From Halorientalis sp. LT38 (lineage in GTDB: Archaea; Halobacteriota; Halobacteria; Halobacteriales; Haloarculaceae): a stretch of DNA of 64,000 bases. The stretch is from the NCBI RefSeq assembly GCF_037031225.1, contig NZ_JAYEZN010000001.1:2542001-2606000 (forward strand), written 5' to 3'. The notes under the pieces are model-generated. The model saw nothing but the letters and a program-made list of their open reading frames with translations. It had not been told where the DNA came from and searched no databases. Positions 17,693 to 26,467 of this stretch are shown one piece after another. Numbering within the stretch: position 1 is the first letter of the stretch; every line of letters starts with the position of its first letter. A program made the position numbers and the translations under genes.

Positions 17693-18865
17693 GTGAGTCG
17701 TCGGTACGCGTCCGTTGTCCTCGCGCTCTGTACCCTCGCGTTCTTCGCGACGATGGTGGCGCGGCTGGTGATCAGCCCCGTCGTCCCGGACCTCACCGCG
17801 GCCTTTGACGTTACCAACGGGACCATCGGCCTCGCGCTGACGGGGATGTGGGTCGCCTACGCGACGACGCAGTTCCCCAGCGGCGTCCTCGGGGACCGCT
17901 TCGGCGAACGGCGGATCATCCTCATCGCGCTCGGCGGCACCGCGGTGACGAGCCTCCTTCTTACCACCGCGCCGAACTTCCCGCTCTTTTTCGCCGGGAC
18001 GGTCCTCCTCGGGGCGGTCGCCGGCCTGCACTACAGCGTCGCGACCACCCTGTTGGCCCGGTACTTCGACGACATCGGCTGGGCCATCGGCATCCACGTC
18101 TCCGGCGGGCCGCTCGCCGGCCTGCTCGCGCCCATCGCGGCCGCTGTGGTCGCCTCGCGATACGGCTGGCGCCCGGCAATCGGTCTCGGCGTCGTCGTCG
18201 CCGTGCCGGTGTTCGTCGCGTTCGCGCTGTCCGTGCGGTCTACCGAGCCGCGGCGACCCGACCAGCCGATGCGCGAGCGCTTCGAGTTCGCGGCCGTGTC
18301 CGAACTGCTCTCCCGGCCGGAGATCCGCTTCACCACCTCGCTATCCGTCCTCGGCGCCTTTTCCTGGCAGGCGACGGCCTCGTTCCTGCCGACGTTTCTG
18401 GGGGCCCATCACGGCCTCTCGACGACGATGGCCGGAATCCTCTTCTCGGCGTACTTCGTGATTCACGGGCTCACCCAGCCGCTGTTGGGCTCCCTGTCGG
18501 ATCGGCTCTCGCGGGATCTCGTGGTCGCCGGGACGCTCGCGCTCGCGGCCGTCGGGTACGCGACGCTCGTCGTCGTCGATCAGTTCGTCCTGGTCGTCGG
18601 CGGCGTCGTCCTCGTCGGCATCGGAATGAGCTGGGGCGCGCCGCTGCAGTCGCGGTTCATGGACATCCTCTCGGACACCGAGCGCGGGGCCGGCTTCGGG
18701 CTGGTCCGGAGCGTCTACATGACCATCGGCGCGTCGGGGAGCGTCGTCGTCGGCGTCCTCTCGGACACGGTCGGCTGGGCCGTCGCCTTCGGCCTGCTCG
18801 CCGTGCTGGTGAGCGTGGCCGTCTGCGTTATCGCCACGAATCGGGTGCTGGGGCTCGGGTTGTAA
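17693..18865 (+). CDS. MFS transporter
   Basis: A 390-residue major facilitator with twelve predicted helices. The loop between helices 2 and 3 has the MFS signature GVLGDRFGERRIIL (59-72 region), and its repeat in the second half is GSLSDRLSRDLVV. The start is a GTG at 17693. Substrate cannot be assigned; the nearest family resemblance is to organic anion or nitrate/drug-type exporters. It is followed by a separate regulator gene with its own promoter. Confidence 0.85.
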   Translation: MSRRYASVVLALCTLAFFATMVARLVISPVVPDLTAAFDVTNGTIGLALTGMWVAYATTQFPSGVLGDRFGERRIILIALGGTAVTSLLLTTAPNFPLFFAGTVLLGAVAGLHYSVATTLLARYFDDIGWAIGIHVSGGPLAGLLAPIAAAVVASRYGWRPAIGLGVVVAVPVFVAFALSVRSTEPRRPDQPMRERFEFAAVSELLSRPEIRFTTSLSVLGAFSWQATASFLPTFLGAHHGLSTTMAGILFSAYFVIHGLTQPLLGSLSDRLSRDLVVAGTLALAAVGYATLVVVDQFVLVVGGVVLVGIGMSWGAPLQSRFMDILSDTERGAGFGLVRSVYMTIGASGSVVVGVLSDTVGWAVAFGLLAVLVSVAVCVIATNRVLGLGL

Positions 18866-18903
18866 ATTGATGCTGCTTGTCGATATATTTTGGCCAGAGG
18901 AAG

Positions 18904-18909
18904 AAATAT
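18904..18909 (+). promoter_or_regulatory. TATA-like box of the regulator gene at 18935
   Basis: AAATAT is centred about 28 bp before the ATG at 18935. The flanking 18870-18910 is AT-rich compared with neighbours. Confidence 0.45.
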
Positions 18910-18934
18910 GTGTTCTGGGCCCGTATGAAGTCGT

Positions 18935-19453
18935 ATGACTGACGACGCCCATCGCGAGGGGCCGCCCCCGTTCGATCGGCCCTTCGACGGTGCGGACACG
19001 AAACAGCGCGTGTACGGGGCCGTGCTGCACGCTCGTGAGCCGATGGCGGCCGCCGAGATCGCAGAGCGAGCGGACTGTTCCGAGGAGTCGGCACGGACAC
19101 ACCTGTCCTTCTACGCCGACCTCGGAATCGTCGTTCGACACGAGGGGCGGCCGGTCAGGTACGAACGCAACGACGACTACTTCGAGTGGCGGCGGGTGAA
19201 CGAACTCGCGCGAAACCGTACTGTCGACGAATTGCAGGCACGCGTTTCGGAGCTGACCGACCGGATCGAAGACTACCGCGAGGAGTTCGACGCCGACTCG
19301 CCCGCAGACGTCGACGTTCTCGAGTACCCGTCGGAGCGAGTCGACGACGTGTACGTCGACCTCGGTGATTGGGCCACCGCCATCGAGGAGCGCCGTCTGC
19401 ACGAACGCGCTCGGCAGAAGGCCGCCGGGTCGACCGCACCGTCGCACGGCTAG
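18935..19453 (+). CDS. Winged-helix DNA-binding protein (ArsR/TrmB-like, DUF7342-type)
   Basis: A 172-residue predicted repressor. Residues 26-75 form a winged helix (VYGAVLHAREPMAAAEIAE, then ESARTHLSFYADLGIVV as recognition helix and wing), followed by RPVRYERNDDYFEWRRVNEL and a helical C-terminus (90-120) likely used for dimerisation. The next gene starts 2 bp after the stop, so the two form a bicistron like those in which an HTH protein controls a small partner. Ligand unknown. Confidence 0.72.
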   Translation: MTDDAHREGPPPFDRPFDGADTKQRVYGAVLHAREPMAAAEIAERADCSEESARTHLSFYADLGIVVRHEGRPVRYERNDDYFEWRRVNELARNRTVDELQARVSELTDRIEDYREEFDADSPADVDVLEYPSERVDDVYVDLGDWATAIEERRLHERARQKAAGSTAPSHG

Positions 19454-19455
19454 CG

Positions 19456-19887
19456 ATGGGACCGGCAGGCTCCGGCGCGAGTCCCGCGCCGATCGATCGG
19501 CCACTCCTGGAGCGGATGCGATCTCGATTCGCCGGCAGCAGTCTAGCCGAGTCGGCGGCGATCGTCGAGGAGGGGAAGCTACACCTCCGCGTCGAGTTGG
19601 CCGACGACTACTACCCGAGTTCGGTGTCCGCTCGCCTCGAGATTCGGTGGTACCGCAACGACGACTTCAATTTCCACTACCAGGAGAAGCGACGGGAGGG
19701 GACGTGGGAGTGTCGCTGGGATCGACATCCGAACGCGCACAATTCGCGGGACCACTTCCATCCGCCACCAGCCGCCAGTCGCACAGACGCGACGGACGCT
19801 GAGTGGCCGGCCGACCATCGGGACCTGTGCCGTCTCGTCCTCGACGACCTCGAGGAGCGCATCGAGACGCTTTGGGAACAGGTATAG
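19456..19887 (+). CDS. Small haloarchaeal protein paired with the upstream regulator
   Basis: A 143-residue soluble protein of no assigned function. It has a central beta-rich stretch (KLHLRVELADDYYPSSVSA, then LEIRWYRNDDFNFHYQEK) and a histidine-rich segment (RHPNAHNSRDHFHPPP). The ATG at 19456 lies 2 bp after the regulator stop, so an upstream in-frame start is unnecessary. The gene order (HTH protein, then a small cytoplasmic partner) resembles toxin-antitoxin-like pairs, but no toxin motif is recognised. Confidence 0.62.
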   Translation: MGPAGSGASPAPIDRPLLERMRSRFAGSSLAESAAIVEEGKLHLRVELADDYYPSSVSARLEIRWYRNDDFNFHYQEKRREGTWECRWDRHPNAHNSRDHFHPPPAASRTDATDAEWPADHRDLCRLVLDDLEERIETLWEQV

Positions 19888-19966
19888 GAAAATAAGTCAC
19901 TCCCACTTCCAGTAGCCGTCAGGTTCCAACCGAACCCTCAAGGCCGGTGACGTGGACGGATCCAAC

Positions 19967-21262
19967 ATGCACGTAAGCGTCGTCGGCAGCGGCTACGTCG
20001 GGACGACGATCGCGGCCTGTTTCGCCGACCTCGGCCACGAGGTCACGACCATCGACGTCGACGAGGCCGTGGTCGACGCGATCAACGACGGCGAGGCGCC
20101 CATCCACGAACCCGGGCTCGACCCGCTGGTGTCGGCCTACGGCGGCGATCGGTTGCGCGCCACGACGGATTACGACGCCGTCGCCGACACCGACGTGACC
20201 TTCCTGGCGCTCCCGACGCCCGCGAACGACGACGGCAGCATCGACACCTCGATCATGGAGGCCGGCGCCGAGTCGGTCGGCGAGGCCATCGCCGACAAAG
20301 ACGGCTACCACCTCGTCGTCGTCAAGAGCACCGTCGTCCCCGGCACCACGGAGGACGTCCTGACGCCGCTCCTCGAGGAAGCGTCGGGCAAGACCGCGGG
20401 CGAGGAGTTCGGGGTCGCGGTCAATCCCGAGTTTCTCCGGGAGGGGACGGCCGTCGACGACTTCATGGAACCGGACAAGATCGTCGTGGGCACCGACGGC
20501 GACGACCGCGCGCTCGACCTGCTCGCAGAGATCTACGAACCGCTGGTCCTCCAGTGGGACGTGCCGGTCTTCGAGACCGGCCAGCGCGAGGCCGAGATGA
20601 TCAAGTACGCCAACAACGGCTTCCTCGCCGCGAAGGTCAGCCTGATCAACGACATCGGGAACGTCTGCAAGGAGTACGGCGTCGACGCCTACGAGGTGGC
20701 CGAGGCCATCGGCCTCGACGACCGGATCGGCGAGCGCTTCCTCCGGAGCGGGGTCGGCTGGGGCGGCAGCTGCTTCCCGAAGGACACCTCGGCGATCATC
20801 CAGCACGCCCGCGATGCCGGGTACGAGCCCCGGATGCTGGAGGCCGCGGTGGAGGTCAACGACCGCCAGCCAGAGCGCCTGCTCTCGCTGCTCGACGACC
20901 ACGTCGACGTGGACGGCGAGCGGGTCGCCGTCCTTGGACTCGCGTTCAAACCCGGCACGGACGACATCCGGAACTCCCGGGCGATCCCGGTCATCGAGGG
21001 GCTCCGGGAGCGCGGAGCGGAAGTGGTCGGCTACGATCCCGTCGCCGCCCCCGAGATGGCCGAGCGATTCCCCGACATCGAGTACGCGGATTCGGCGGCC
21101 GCGGCACTGGAGGGCGCAAGCGGCGCCGTCGTCGTCACGGACTGGGACGAGTTCGCGACGCTCGATTCGGAGTTCGACGCGATGGCCGAGCCAGTGGTGG
21201 TCGACGGCCGGCGCGTCGTCGAACCCCACGAGGGGATCACCTACGAAGGTCTCACCTGGTAG
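19967..21262 (+). CDS. aglM: UDP-glucose/nucleotide-sugar 6-dehydrogenase
   Basis: Oxidises a UDP-hexose to the UDP-hexuronic acid with two NAD+. The 431-residue protein has the Rossmann motif GSGYVG (7-12), conserved K120/T122 in [12 protein letters not shown]214 and N217 in [13 protein letters not shown], and the catalytic cysteine C269 in [12 protein letters not shown]. The C-terminal third has [15 protein letters not shown]. In Haloferax the AglM enzyme provides UDP-glucuronate for S-layer N-glycosylation; this is a strong homologue by motif, but the exact sugar is unproven. The start at 19967 is the ATG just before the Rossmann strand. Confidence 0.87.
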   Translation: MHVSVVGSGYVGTTIAACFADLGHEVTTIDVDEAVVDAINDGEAPIHEPGLDPLVSAYGGDRLRATTDYDAVADTDVTFLALPTPANDDGSIDTSIMEAGAESVGEAIADKDGYHLVVVKSTVVPGTTEDVLTPLLEEASGKTAGEEFGVAVNPEFLREGTAVDDFMEPDKIVVGTDGDDRALDLLAEIYEPLVLQWDVPVFETGQREAEMIKYANNGFLAAKVSLINDIGNVCKEYGVDAYEVAEAIGLDDRIGERFLRSGVGWGGSCFPKDTSAIIQHARDAGYEPRMLEAAVEVNDRQPERLLSLLDDHVDVDGERVAVLGLAFKPGTDDIRNSRAIPVIEGLRERGAEVVGYDPVAAPEMAERFPDIEYADSAAAALEGASGAVVVTDWDEFATLDSEFDAMAEPVVVDGRRVVEPHEGITYEGLTW

Positions 21263-21298
21263 CCCGGGTCGAGTGATAGCGCCACGGGCTGAACCGGT

Positions 21299-21862
21299 TT
21301 ATTCCGGCTGTTCTCCGGGGTCGCCCTCACTGTAGCCGGGCAGCAGCACGGACAGCCCAGGACAGCCGTGGCGGTACCAGAGAGCCATCGCGATCAGGGC
21401 GAGTCCCAGCTCGAAGACGGCGTCCGGACCGAGTTCGAGCGAGAGGAGACTCGCGAGAAAGCCCTTGCCTGCGAGATCGTACTCGACGGCCGGGACCAGC
21501 GGCCAGCCGAGGAAGCCGAGATAGTAGAACTCGCCGGCCAACACGTGGTAGAACGCGTCCCCGAATAGATGGCCGACGTAGCCGACGCCGAACGCGACCG
21601 CGCTCTCGCCGGCGTCGACGCGTCGGGCGACGACCCACAACAGCGCCACGAGCAGGAGGGCGACGACGAGCGAGTGCCCGAGCGAGCGCCCGTTTGGCAG
21701 CAGCGCGTACTGCCAGGCCAGGGGCTTGTCGATCAGGTCGGGCAGTTGCGTTCCGACGGCGAGCGCGACGACGGCGACGCCGTGCGGTCGGAGGTCGAAT
21801 CGCTTGCGCCGATAGACGGTGTACAGGAGGTACCCGACGGCGGCGTGTCCCCAGGGCCACAT
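21299..21862 (-). CDS. DUF457/YdjM-type membrane-bound metal-dependent hydrolase
   Basis: A 187-residue membrane protein with about four helices. It begins MWPWGHAAVGYLLY, and has LPDLIDKP, GRSLGHSLVV and GYVGHLFGDAFYH: the scattered H/D motifs that define the DUF457 (LexA-binding, inner-membrane hydrolase) family. The catalytic role in archaea is not established. It is convergent with the dehydrogenase gene, 36 bp away. Confidence 0.72.
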   Translation of the reverse strand: MWPWGHAAVGYLLYTVYRRKRFDLRPHGVAVVALAVGTQLPDLIDKPLAWQYALLPNGRSLGHSLVVALLLVALLWVVARRVDAGESAVAFGVGYVGHLFGDAFYHVLAGEFYYLGFLGWPLVPAVEYDLAGKGFLASLLSLELGPDAVFELGLALIAMALWYRHGCPGLSVLLPGYSEGDPGEQPE

Positions 21863-21945
21863 CGCCGGAACCGACGGCGCCGGGCGTCAAACGAGTGTCG
21901 GATCGACGTGGTCGACACAGTACTCCACACCGGCAGCTGTACGTT

Positions 21946-21953
21946 TTTATAAT
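21946..21953 (+). promoter_or_regulatory. TATA box of the AbrB-like gene
   Basis: TTTATAAT centred 28 bp before the ATG at 21978; one of the clearest promoters in the window and consistent with a leaderless start. Confidence 0.6.
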
Positions 21954-21977
21954 TTCAAGGAGTCGTATTCTCCAGTC

Positions 21978-22235
21978 ATGGAATCGACGCGAATCACAGA
22001 GAAGGGGCAGGTGACGATTCCGAAGGCGTTCCGTGAGAAGTACGATCTTGAATCCGGCGACGAGGTCCTCTGGTTCGATACGGACGAAGGTCTCGTCGTG
22101 AAAACGCTGACACGGAACGCTGGCCGAGGACTGCTCGTCCCGGACGACATCTCGGCCGAAAAACGAGCTGTAGTTGCTGAGGAACTCTGTCGGGGAATCC
22201 GCGAACGTCGGGAGCAATACCGAGAGAATTCGTAA
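21978..22235 (+). CDS. AbrB/MazE/SpoVT-family DNA-binding protein
   Basis: An 85-residue protein. Residues 3-46 form the swapped-hairpin AbrB domain: STRITEKGQVTIPKAFREKYDLESGDEV-type sequence, where KGQVTIP and the later GDEV are diagnostic. The C-terminal helical tail (58-85) is charged and could bind a partner. Homologues often serve as antitoxins before PIN-domain toxins, but here no toxin gene follows; the next gene is on the other strand. It may be a stand-alone transcription factor or an orphan antitoxin. Confidence 0.85.
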   Translation: MESTRITEKGQVTIPKAFREKYDLESGDEVLWFDTDEGLVVKTLTRNAGRGLLVPDDISAEKRAVVAEELCRGIRERREQYRENS

Positions 22236-22293
22236 CTATACCACAGACGAGGTCCGCCAGAACGCGCAACACGAGACACTCTGGTGACCCCGG

Positions 22294-24657
22294 CTACCCG
22301 ACCCGATCCCCCGACGTGACGTTTCGCTCGCTCACGGTCACCGTCTCGTTCCAGAGCCGGTACTCGCCGGGGTAGGGGACGGTGACGGCGTACGCGCCGT
22401 CGGCGTCCGTCTCGACGGTTCGCTCGTAGGTGAACGACGCGCCGGGGATCTCGATCGACCGCGAGAGCGTCGTCGTGGCGTCGGGCGGGCCGGAGCCGGC
22501 GATCGTCGCCCCGGGGACGAGCCGGAAGGTCTTGTACTGGCCGTCTTCGGTGGCGTGGACGGCCCGGAAGTGCGACATGCCGGTAGCTGTGGAACTCTCG
22601 GTCCCGAAGCCGTCGTGGAGTCTGGGGAACAGCGACGCGGAACTGACGTTGCCGCCGGGAGCAGATTGCGTGACGACGTAGCCCACTCGATTGCGATGCT
22701 GACGGTACCACTGCGACTCGTTGGTCTCGGTGAACAGCGTCTCGTAGTGGTACCGAGCGTAGCTGTACGACCGCGACTCGCCGTTGACGAAGTAGTTGTA
22801 CACGCGGTTGCGGCCCCACTCGGTGAGGACGTAGTCGTCGGGGTAGCTCAGGTTGGCGACGCGGGCGTCCTCCTCGATCCAGGCCGCGGTCTCGTAGGTC
22901 CCGTCGGTGATCGTGATCTGGCTCGTCTTGATCGGCGTCTGGAGGACGCCGACGCCGCCGACGAGCAAAAAGAGCGCGAGGAGGAGGCCGGCCTCCCGCG
23001 CGGTCGGCACCCGGAGCGTCTCGAGACTGCCGTCGGCGGCTTCCGCACCTCTCGTGGCTCTCGGATCCGGCTTCTCGTCGGCGAAGGGCCGGGGCACCGA
23101 CGCGAGATCGACCCAGTGGGCCATCCAGACGAAGCCGAGGCCGCCGAAGAGGGCGGTGAACGCGGCGAGTTCGCCGACGAAGCGGACCTGGATCGCCGCG
23201 AGCGCGAGCAGGAACCAGGCGTAGACGCTGCCGATCAGCCACGGTTTCGCGCCGTCGGCGGCGCGTCTGCTGGCCCAGATTAATGGGGGGATCGCGATCA
23301 CGAGGACGAGGCCCAGCAACAGGAACCAGGTGAGATCGCCGCTGATCAGGGGTTGCGTCTCGACGATGTTCCGCGTGTCGAAGAAGCGGTCGAGTCGGCC
23401 GTCAGCCCGAGACCAGAAGTCAGGGACAACCGTGGGGACGAGGAAGAAGGCGGCGACAGCCCCGGCGAGCTCGGCCCCGACGAACGCAAGCGTGGGGAGG
23501 TCGAGCCGGTGGACGGCCTCGCCGATCGCGAGCACGCCCACGGTACCCGCGAGCAGCAACAGGGGGACGCCGACGACGAAGTCCGTGTGCCAGCCCATTT
23601 CGCCGTGGGCTCTGCGGACGACCAGTGTCGCGAACGCGAGGCCGCCGACGAGGGGTGCGTTCGCCAACACGGGTGATCGATCGGCGTCGACGTCCAGCAA
23701 GACGCCGAGGGCGACGACCAGCGCGACGGGTACGACCAGGGCGGTTCCGTTGTCCCAGGCCAGGATCTGTCCCGCGACCCCGACACCGATGCCAAGTCCT
23801 GCGAGCCAGGCGCGGGGGTCTCGGTACGCTTCTTCGCCCTGGTCCGCGAGGACGACGAGGGCGAAGGCTGCGAGGACGAGCCAGGGGTAGTCGAAGGCGT
23901 GGTGGTCGGCGAAGCCCAGACTCGTCCGGAGGGCGTGGGCGGGCGTCGTCGCCAGCAGGACGACCGCGGCCAGCCCCACGCGCCTGTCGTCGGTGAGCCT
24001 GACCGCGAGGAGGTAGAGCAATAAACCTGTGACGAGCGCCGAGACGACGGGGTACCACGCCATGACGGCGCCGGCCGCCGATGCGCCGTCACCGAGCAGG
24101 CCGGCGACCCAGTACAGCGTCGCGATAGTGAGCGGTTCACCCTGCGCCATCGGCATGTCGGTCAGGAGCGCGGCGTCGAAGCCCCCGCCCTCGGTCAGGA
24201 GTCCCTCGACGATATAGCGGTAGGCGTAGGGATCGTTTCCGGAGAGGACGACCGCGCCGTCGCGGAAGACCGAGCCGACGGAGAAGGCGGTTCTGAAGAG
24301 GACGACCACGGCGAGCGCGCCCGCGAGCGCCGCGACCCCTCGCCAGTCGGGGTCCGGAACCGCGATCGAGAGGTTCCGGCTCGGGTTTCGATCGTCTTCG
24401 ATATTCGTACCACCGGCGGTCCCCGGTTCCGCGTCGCCGTCGAGCGCCTGGAGGGTCGCGTCGGGGAGGCGGTACTCGCCGTCGACTTTTGCCACGAGGT
24501 CAGCGGCGACGAGTTCGCCGAAGGTGCCCGAGTCGACGGGGACGTCCTCGAAGGTCCAGGTGTCCATGTCGTCGTCGACGGGGCGAACGGAGTCGAGTGC
24601 GGACGCCAGCTCGGGACGCTCTGCGAGCGTCGCGGCGACGTCCCGCTCGTCGGCCAT
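22294..24657 (-). CDS. STT3/AglB-like membrane protein lacking the WWDYG motif
   Basis: A 787-residue protein. Residues 1-75 form a soluble winged-helix-like domain, 105-580 hold about thirteen membrane helices, and 580-787 form an outside soluble domain. Oligosaccharyltransferase-like features are GNDPYAYRYIVEG (140-152), DHHAFDYPW (251-259), NIVETQPL (430-437) and VRFVGELA (491-498). At the start of the soluble domain, where AglB has WWDYG, it reads VLTEWGRNRVYNYF (610-623). It is therefore either a diverged glycosyltransferase with another acceptor or an inactive paralogue. The C-terminus has a beta-rich carboxypeptidase-regulatory-like region. Confidence 0.72.
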   Translation of the reverse strand: MADERDVAATLAERPELASALDSVRPVDDDMDTWTFEDVPVDSGTFGELVAADLVAKVDGEYRLPDATLQALDGDAEPGTAGGTNIEDDRNPSRNLSIAVPDPDWRGVAALAGALAVVVLFRTAFSVGSVFRDGAVVLSGNDPYAYRYIVEGLLTEGGGFDAALLTDMPMAQGEPLTIATLYWVAGLLGDGASAAGAVMAWYPVVSALVTGLLLYLLAVRLTDDRRVGLAAVVLLATTPAHALRTSLGFADHHAFDYPWLVLAAFALVVLADQGEEAYRDPRAWLAGLGIGVGVAGQILAWDNGTALVVPVALVVALGVLLDVDADRSPVLANAPLVGGLAFATLVVRRAHGEMGWHTDFVVGVPLLLLAGTVGVLAIGEAVHRLDLPTLAFVGAELAGAVAAFFLVPTVVPDFWSRADGRLDRFFDTRNIVETQPLISGDLTWFLLLGLVLVIAIPPLIWASRRAADGAKPWLIGSVYAWFLLALAAIQVRFVGELAAFTALFGGLGFVWMAHWVDLASVPRPFADEKPDPRATRGAEAADGSLETLRVPTAREAGLLLALFLLVGGVGVLQTPIKTSQITITDGTYETAAWIEEDARVANLSYPDDYVLTEWGRNRVYNYFVNGESRSYSYARYHYETLFTETNESQWYRQHRNRVGYVVTQSAPGGNVSSASLFPRLHDGFGTESSTATGMSHFRAVHATEDGQYKTFRLVPGATIAGSGPPDATTTLSRSIEIPGASFTYERTVETDADGAYAVTVPYPGEYRLWNETVTVSERNVTSGDRVG

Positions 24658-24755
24658 GTCTCGGCCATCCCCCGACGCGTGAATAAACCCATCGACAGGT
24701 CACGACGTATCGAACGGACCGACGCCGTCAAGAGGCCGACCGCCGACGCCTCGGT

Positions 24756-25352
24756 ATGCGCCAGTTCCTCCTGCTGGGCCACCGCGTGCCGACGACGCCC
24801 GAGTTCTCCCTGGACGCGCTGCCGAGCGACGCCGGCAGACTCGACGTCCTCTGTCGGGCCGTGAGCGCCGCCTTCGTCCTGTCCCACGACATCCGCGAGG
24901 ACGTTCGCGTCCACCTCGTCCTGCAGGACGAGTTCACGATCACCTTCGAGGGAGCCGACCTGCGAAACCTCAACCCAGACGAGCGCAGCACGGCCGCCCT
25001 GATCCGCACGGCCCTGGAACACCGCGAGGACGCCATCGGCCACGTGGCCGCCGAGAGCTCACCCGGCGTCTCTATCTCCCGGAAGGGCCTGGAGACGACG
25101 CTCGCGGAGGCCGCCGAAGACAGCACCGTCGTATGCCTCCACGAGGACGGCGACCCCATCGTCGACGTCGACCCGCCCGAGGACTCCCTGTTCGTCCTCT
25201 CGGATCACGAGTCCTTCACCGACGCGGAGGCGGCCCTCGTCGACGAGCACGCCGACCATCGGTGTCGCCTCTCGCCGCGGGCGCTCCACGCCGACCACGC
25301 CGTCACCGTCGCGCACAACTACCTCGACACCGACGGTTTCCGACGGTTCTAA
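24756..25352 (+). CDS. trmY: tRNA (pseudouridine54-N1)-methyltransferase TrmY
   Basis: SPOUT-class enzyme that methylates pseudouridine 54 in the T-loop of archaeal tRNAs using S-adenosylmethionine. The 198-residue protein has the family start MRQFLLLGHRVPTTPEFSL and DVLCRAVSAAFVLSHDIREDV. The knot region runs from SISRKGLE to the end, with LFVLSDHESFTDAE and LSPRALHADHAVTVAHNYLD. Length and motifs match the archaeal family throughout. Confidence 0.9.
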   Translation: MRQFLLLGHRVPTTPEFSLDALPSDAGRLDVLCRAVSAAFVLSHDIREDVRVHLVLQDEFTITFEGADLRNLNPDERSTAALIRTALEHREDAIGHVAAESSPGVSISRKGLETTLAEAAEDSTVVCLHEDGDPIVDVDPPEDSLFVLSDHESFTDAEAALVDEHADHRCRLSPRALHADHAVTVAHNYLDTDGFRRF

Positions 25353-25372
25353 TCACGCCGCTCGATCCAGAA

Positions 25373-25380
25373 TTTTAAAT
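25373..25380 (+). promoter_or_regulatory. TATA-like box of the PKD-protein operon
   Basis: TTTTAAAT is centred 35 bp before the ATG at 25412, giving a short leader of roughly 9 nt for the two-gene unit 25412-27442. Confidence 0.45.
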
Positions 25381-25411
25381 ACCAGCACGCGACCAGTTCC
25401 GATCACGAGAC

Positions 25412-26467
25412 ATGTATCGGGGATTTCGGGGTGGGCTCGCCTTCCTGCTGGTGGTGGCGTCGCTGGCGCTGTCGGGCGTCGCCGCGGGCGCGGGGAACGA
25501 ACCACCGTTGGCGGACGCCGGCCTGGACCAGGCGGTCGCGGCGAACGAGACGGTCAGGCTGGACGCGACGGGGTCGCGAGACCCGGACGGTAACGTGACG
25601 GCCTACCAGTGGGAGATCGAGACGCCCGACGGGCGAACGGTGGCGCCGGACTGCCCCACCTGCGGGACCACGTCCTTCCGGCCGACGATGCCCGGGCGGT
25701 ACAACGTGACGGTCACGGTGACCGACGACGACAACGCCACTGCGTCGGACACCCTGTACCTCCGGGCCGAGGCGGTCGCGGGCCCCACCGTATCGCTGTC
25801 TGGTCCCACCTCGCCGTCGGTCGATCAGCCCGTCTACGGGGACGAGTTCTCGGACACGGTGCCATACGCGGCGAACCTCTCCAGCGGCGGGTACCCGATC
25901 GACCGCGTCGAGTGGCTGGTCGATGGCCAGCAGGTCGACCAAATGTCGGTCGACGGCTCGGCACCCGGCACGGTCCAGTTCAACCACACGATCGAGAACG
26001 AGTCACAGCGGACGCTCACGGCCAGGGTGGTCGACGTCAGCGGTCGGGTAGCGACCGACTCGCTATCGGTCACGCCGAACGCGGTGAGAGCATCCACGGG
26101 TTCCGCCGGGGGTGACGACGACGGAGAGACCTGGATGCAGGGCGAATTCGCTGGACAGGACGTGTCCTATAGACCGCCCACGCTCGATACCGAAACCGGG
26201 GAGATCGTCAGACGGGCCGACCCGACCGAGGAGGAGTACATGAACATCGCAGATGCAAGACCCGGTGAAGAGGTGCAAACGAGGTTCGGTGGGGATGATG
26301 AAGATGACAATGAAAATACTGGGAGTAATAATGACAATCCAAAGGACGGTATTAATCAAATAACCGACACTGTGAATACAGGATTTGGATTTGAAACCGA
26401 TCCTCTTGGGGGAAGTAACGATGAAAATGAACAGATAGATACCGATGATATATTCGGAGGGATATGA
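25412..26467 (+). CDS. Secreted PKD-domain protein with an AT-rich, acidic tail
   Basis: A 351-residue exported protein. Residues 1-26 are a signal peptide (FLLVVASLALSGVAAGA). Residues 28-125 form a PKD domain (PPLADAGLDQAV, DATGSRDPDGNVTAYQWEI, GRYNVTVTVTDDDN), and 126-220 look like a second Ig-like domain. The last 65 residues are low-complexity acidic and Asn-rich (DDEDDNENTGSNNDNP) and lie in DNA that turns abruptly AT-rich near 26280. The stop is directly followed by the ATG of the lipoprotein gene. The tail may be a recombinant graft (see findings). Confidence 0.8.
   Translation: MYRGFRGGLAFLLVVASLALSGVAAGAGNEPPLADAGLDQAVAANETVRLDATGSRDPDGNVTAYQWEIETPDGRTVAPDCPTCGTTSFRPTMPGRYNVTVTVTDDDNATASDTLYLRAEAVAGPTVSLSGPTSPSVDQPVYGDEFSDTVPYAANLSSGGYPIDRVEWLVDGQQVDQMSVDGSAPGTVQFNHTIENESQRTLTARVVDVSGRVATDSLSVTPNAVRASTGSAGGDDDGETWMQGEFAGQDVSYRPPTLDTETGEIVRRADPTEEEYMNIADARPGEEVQTRFGGDDEDDNENTGSNNDNPKDGINQITDTVNTGFGFETDPLGGSNDENEQIDTDDIFGGI

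Noticed and set aside
19919-21229. 436-residue minus-strand open frame
   Set aside because: It is the exact antisense shadow of the UDP-sugar dehydrogenase and has no motif of its own.
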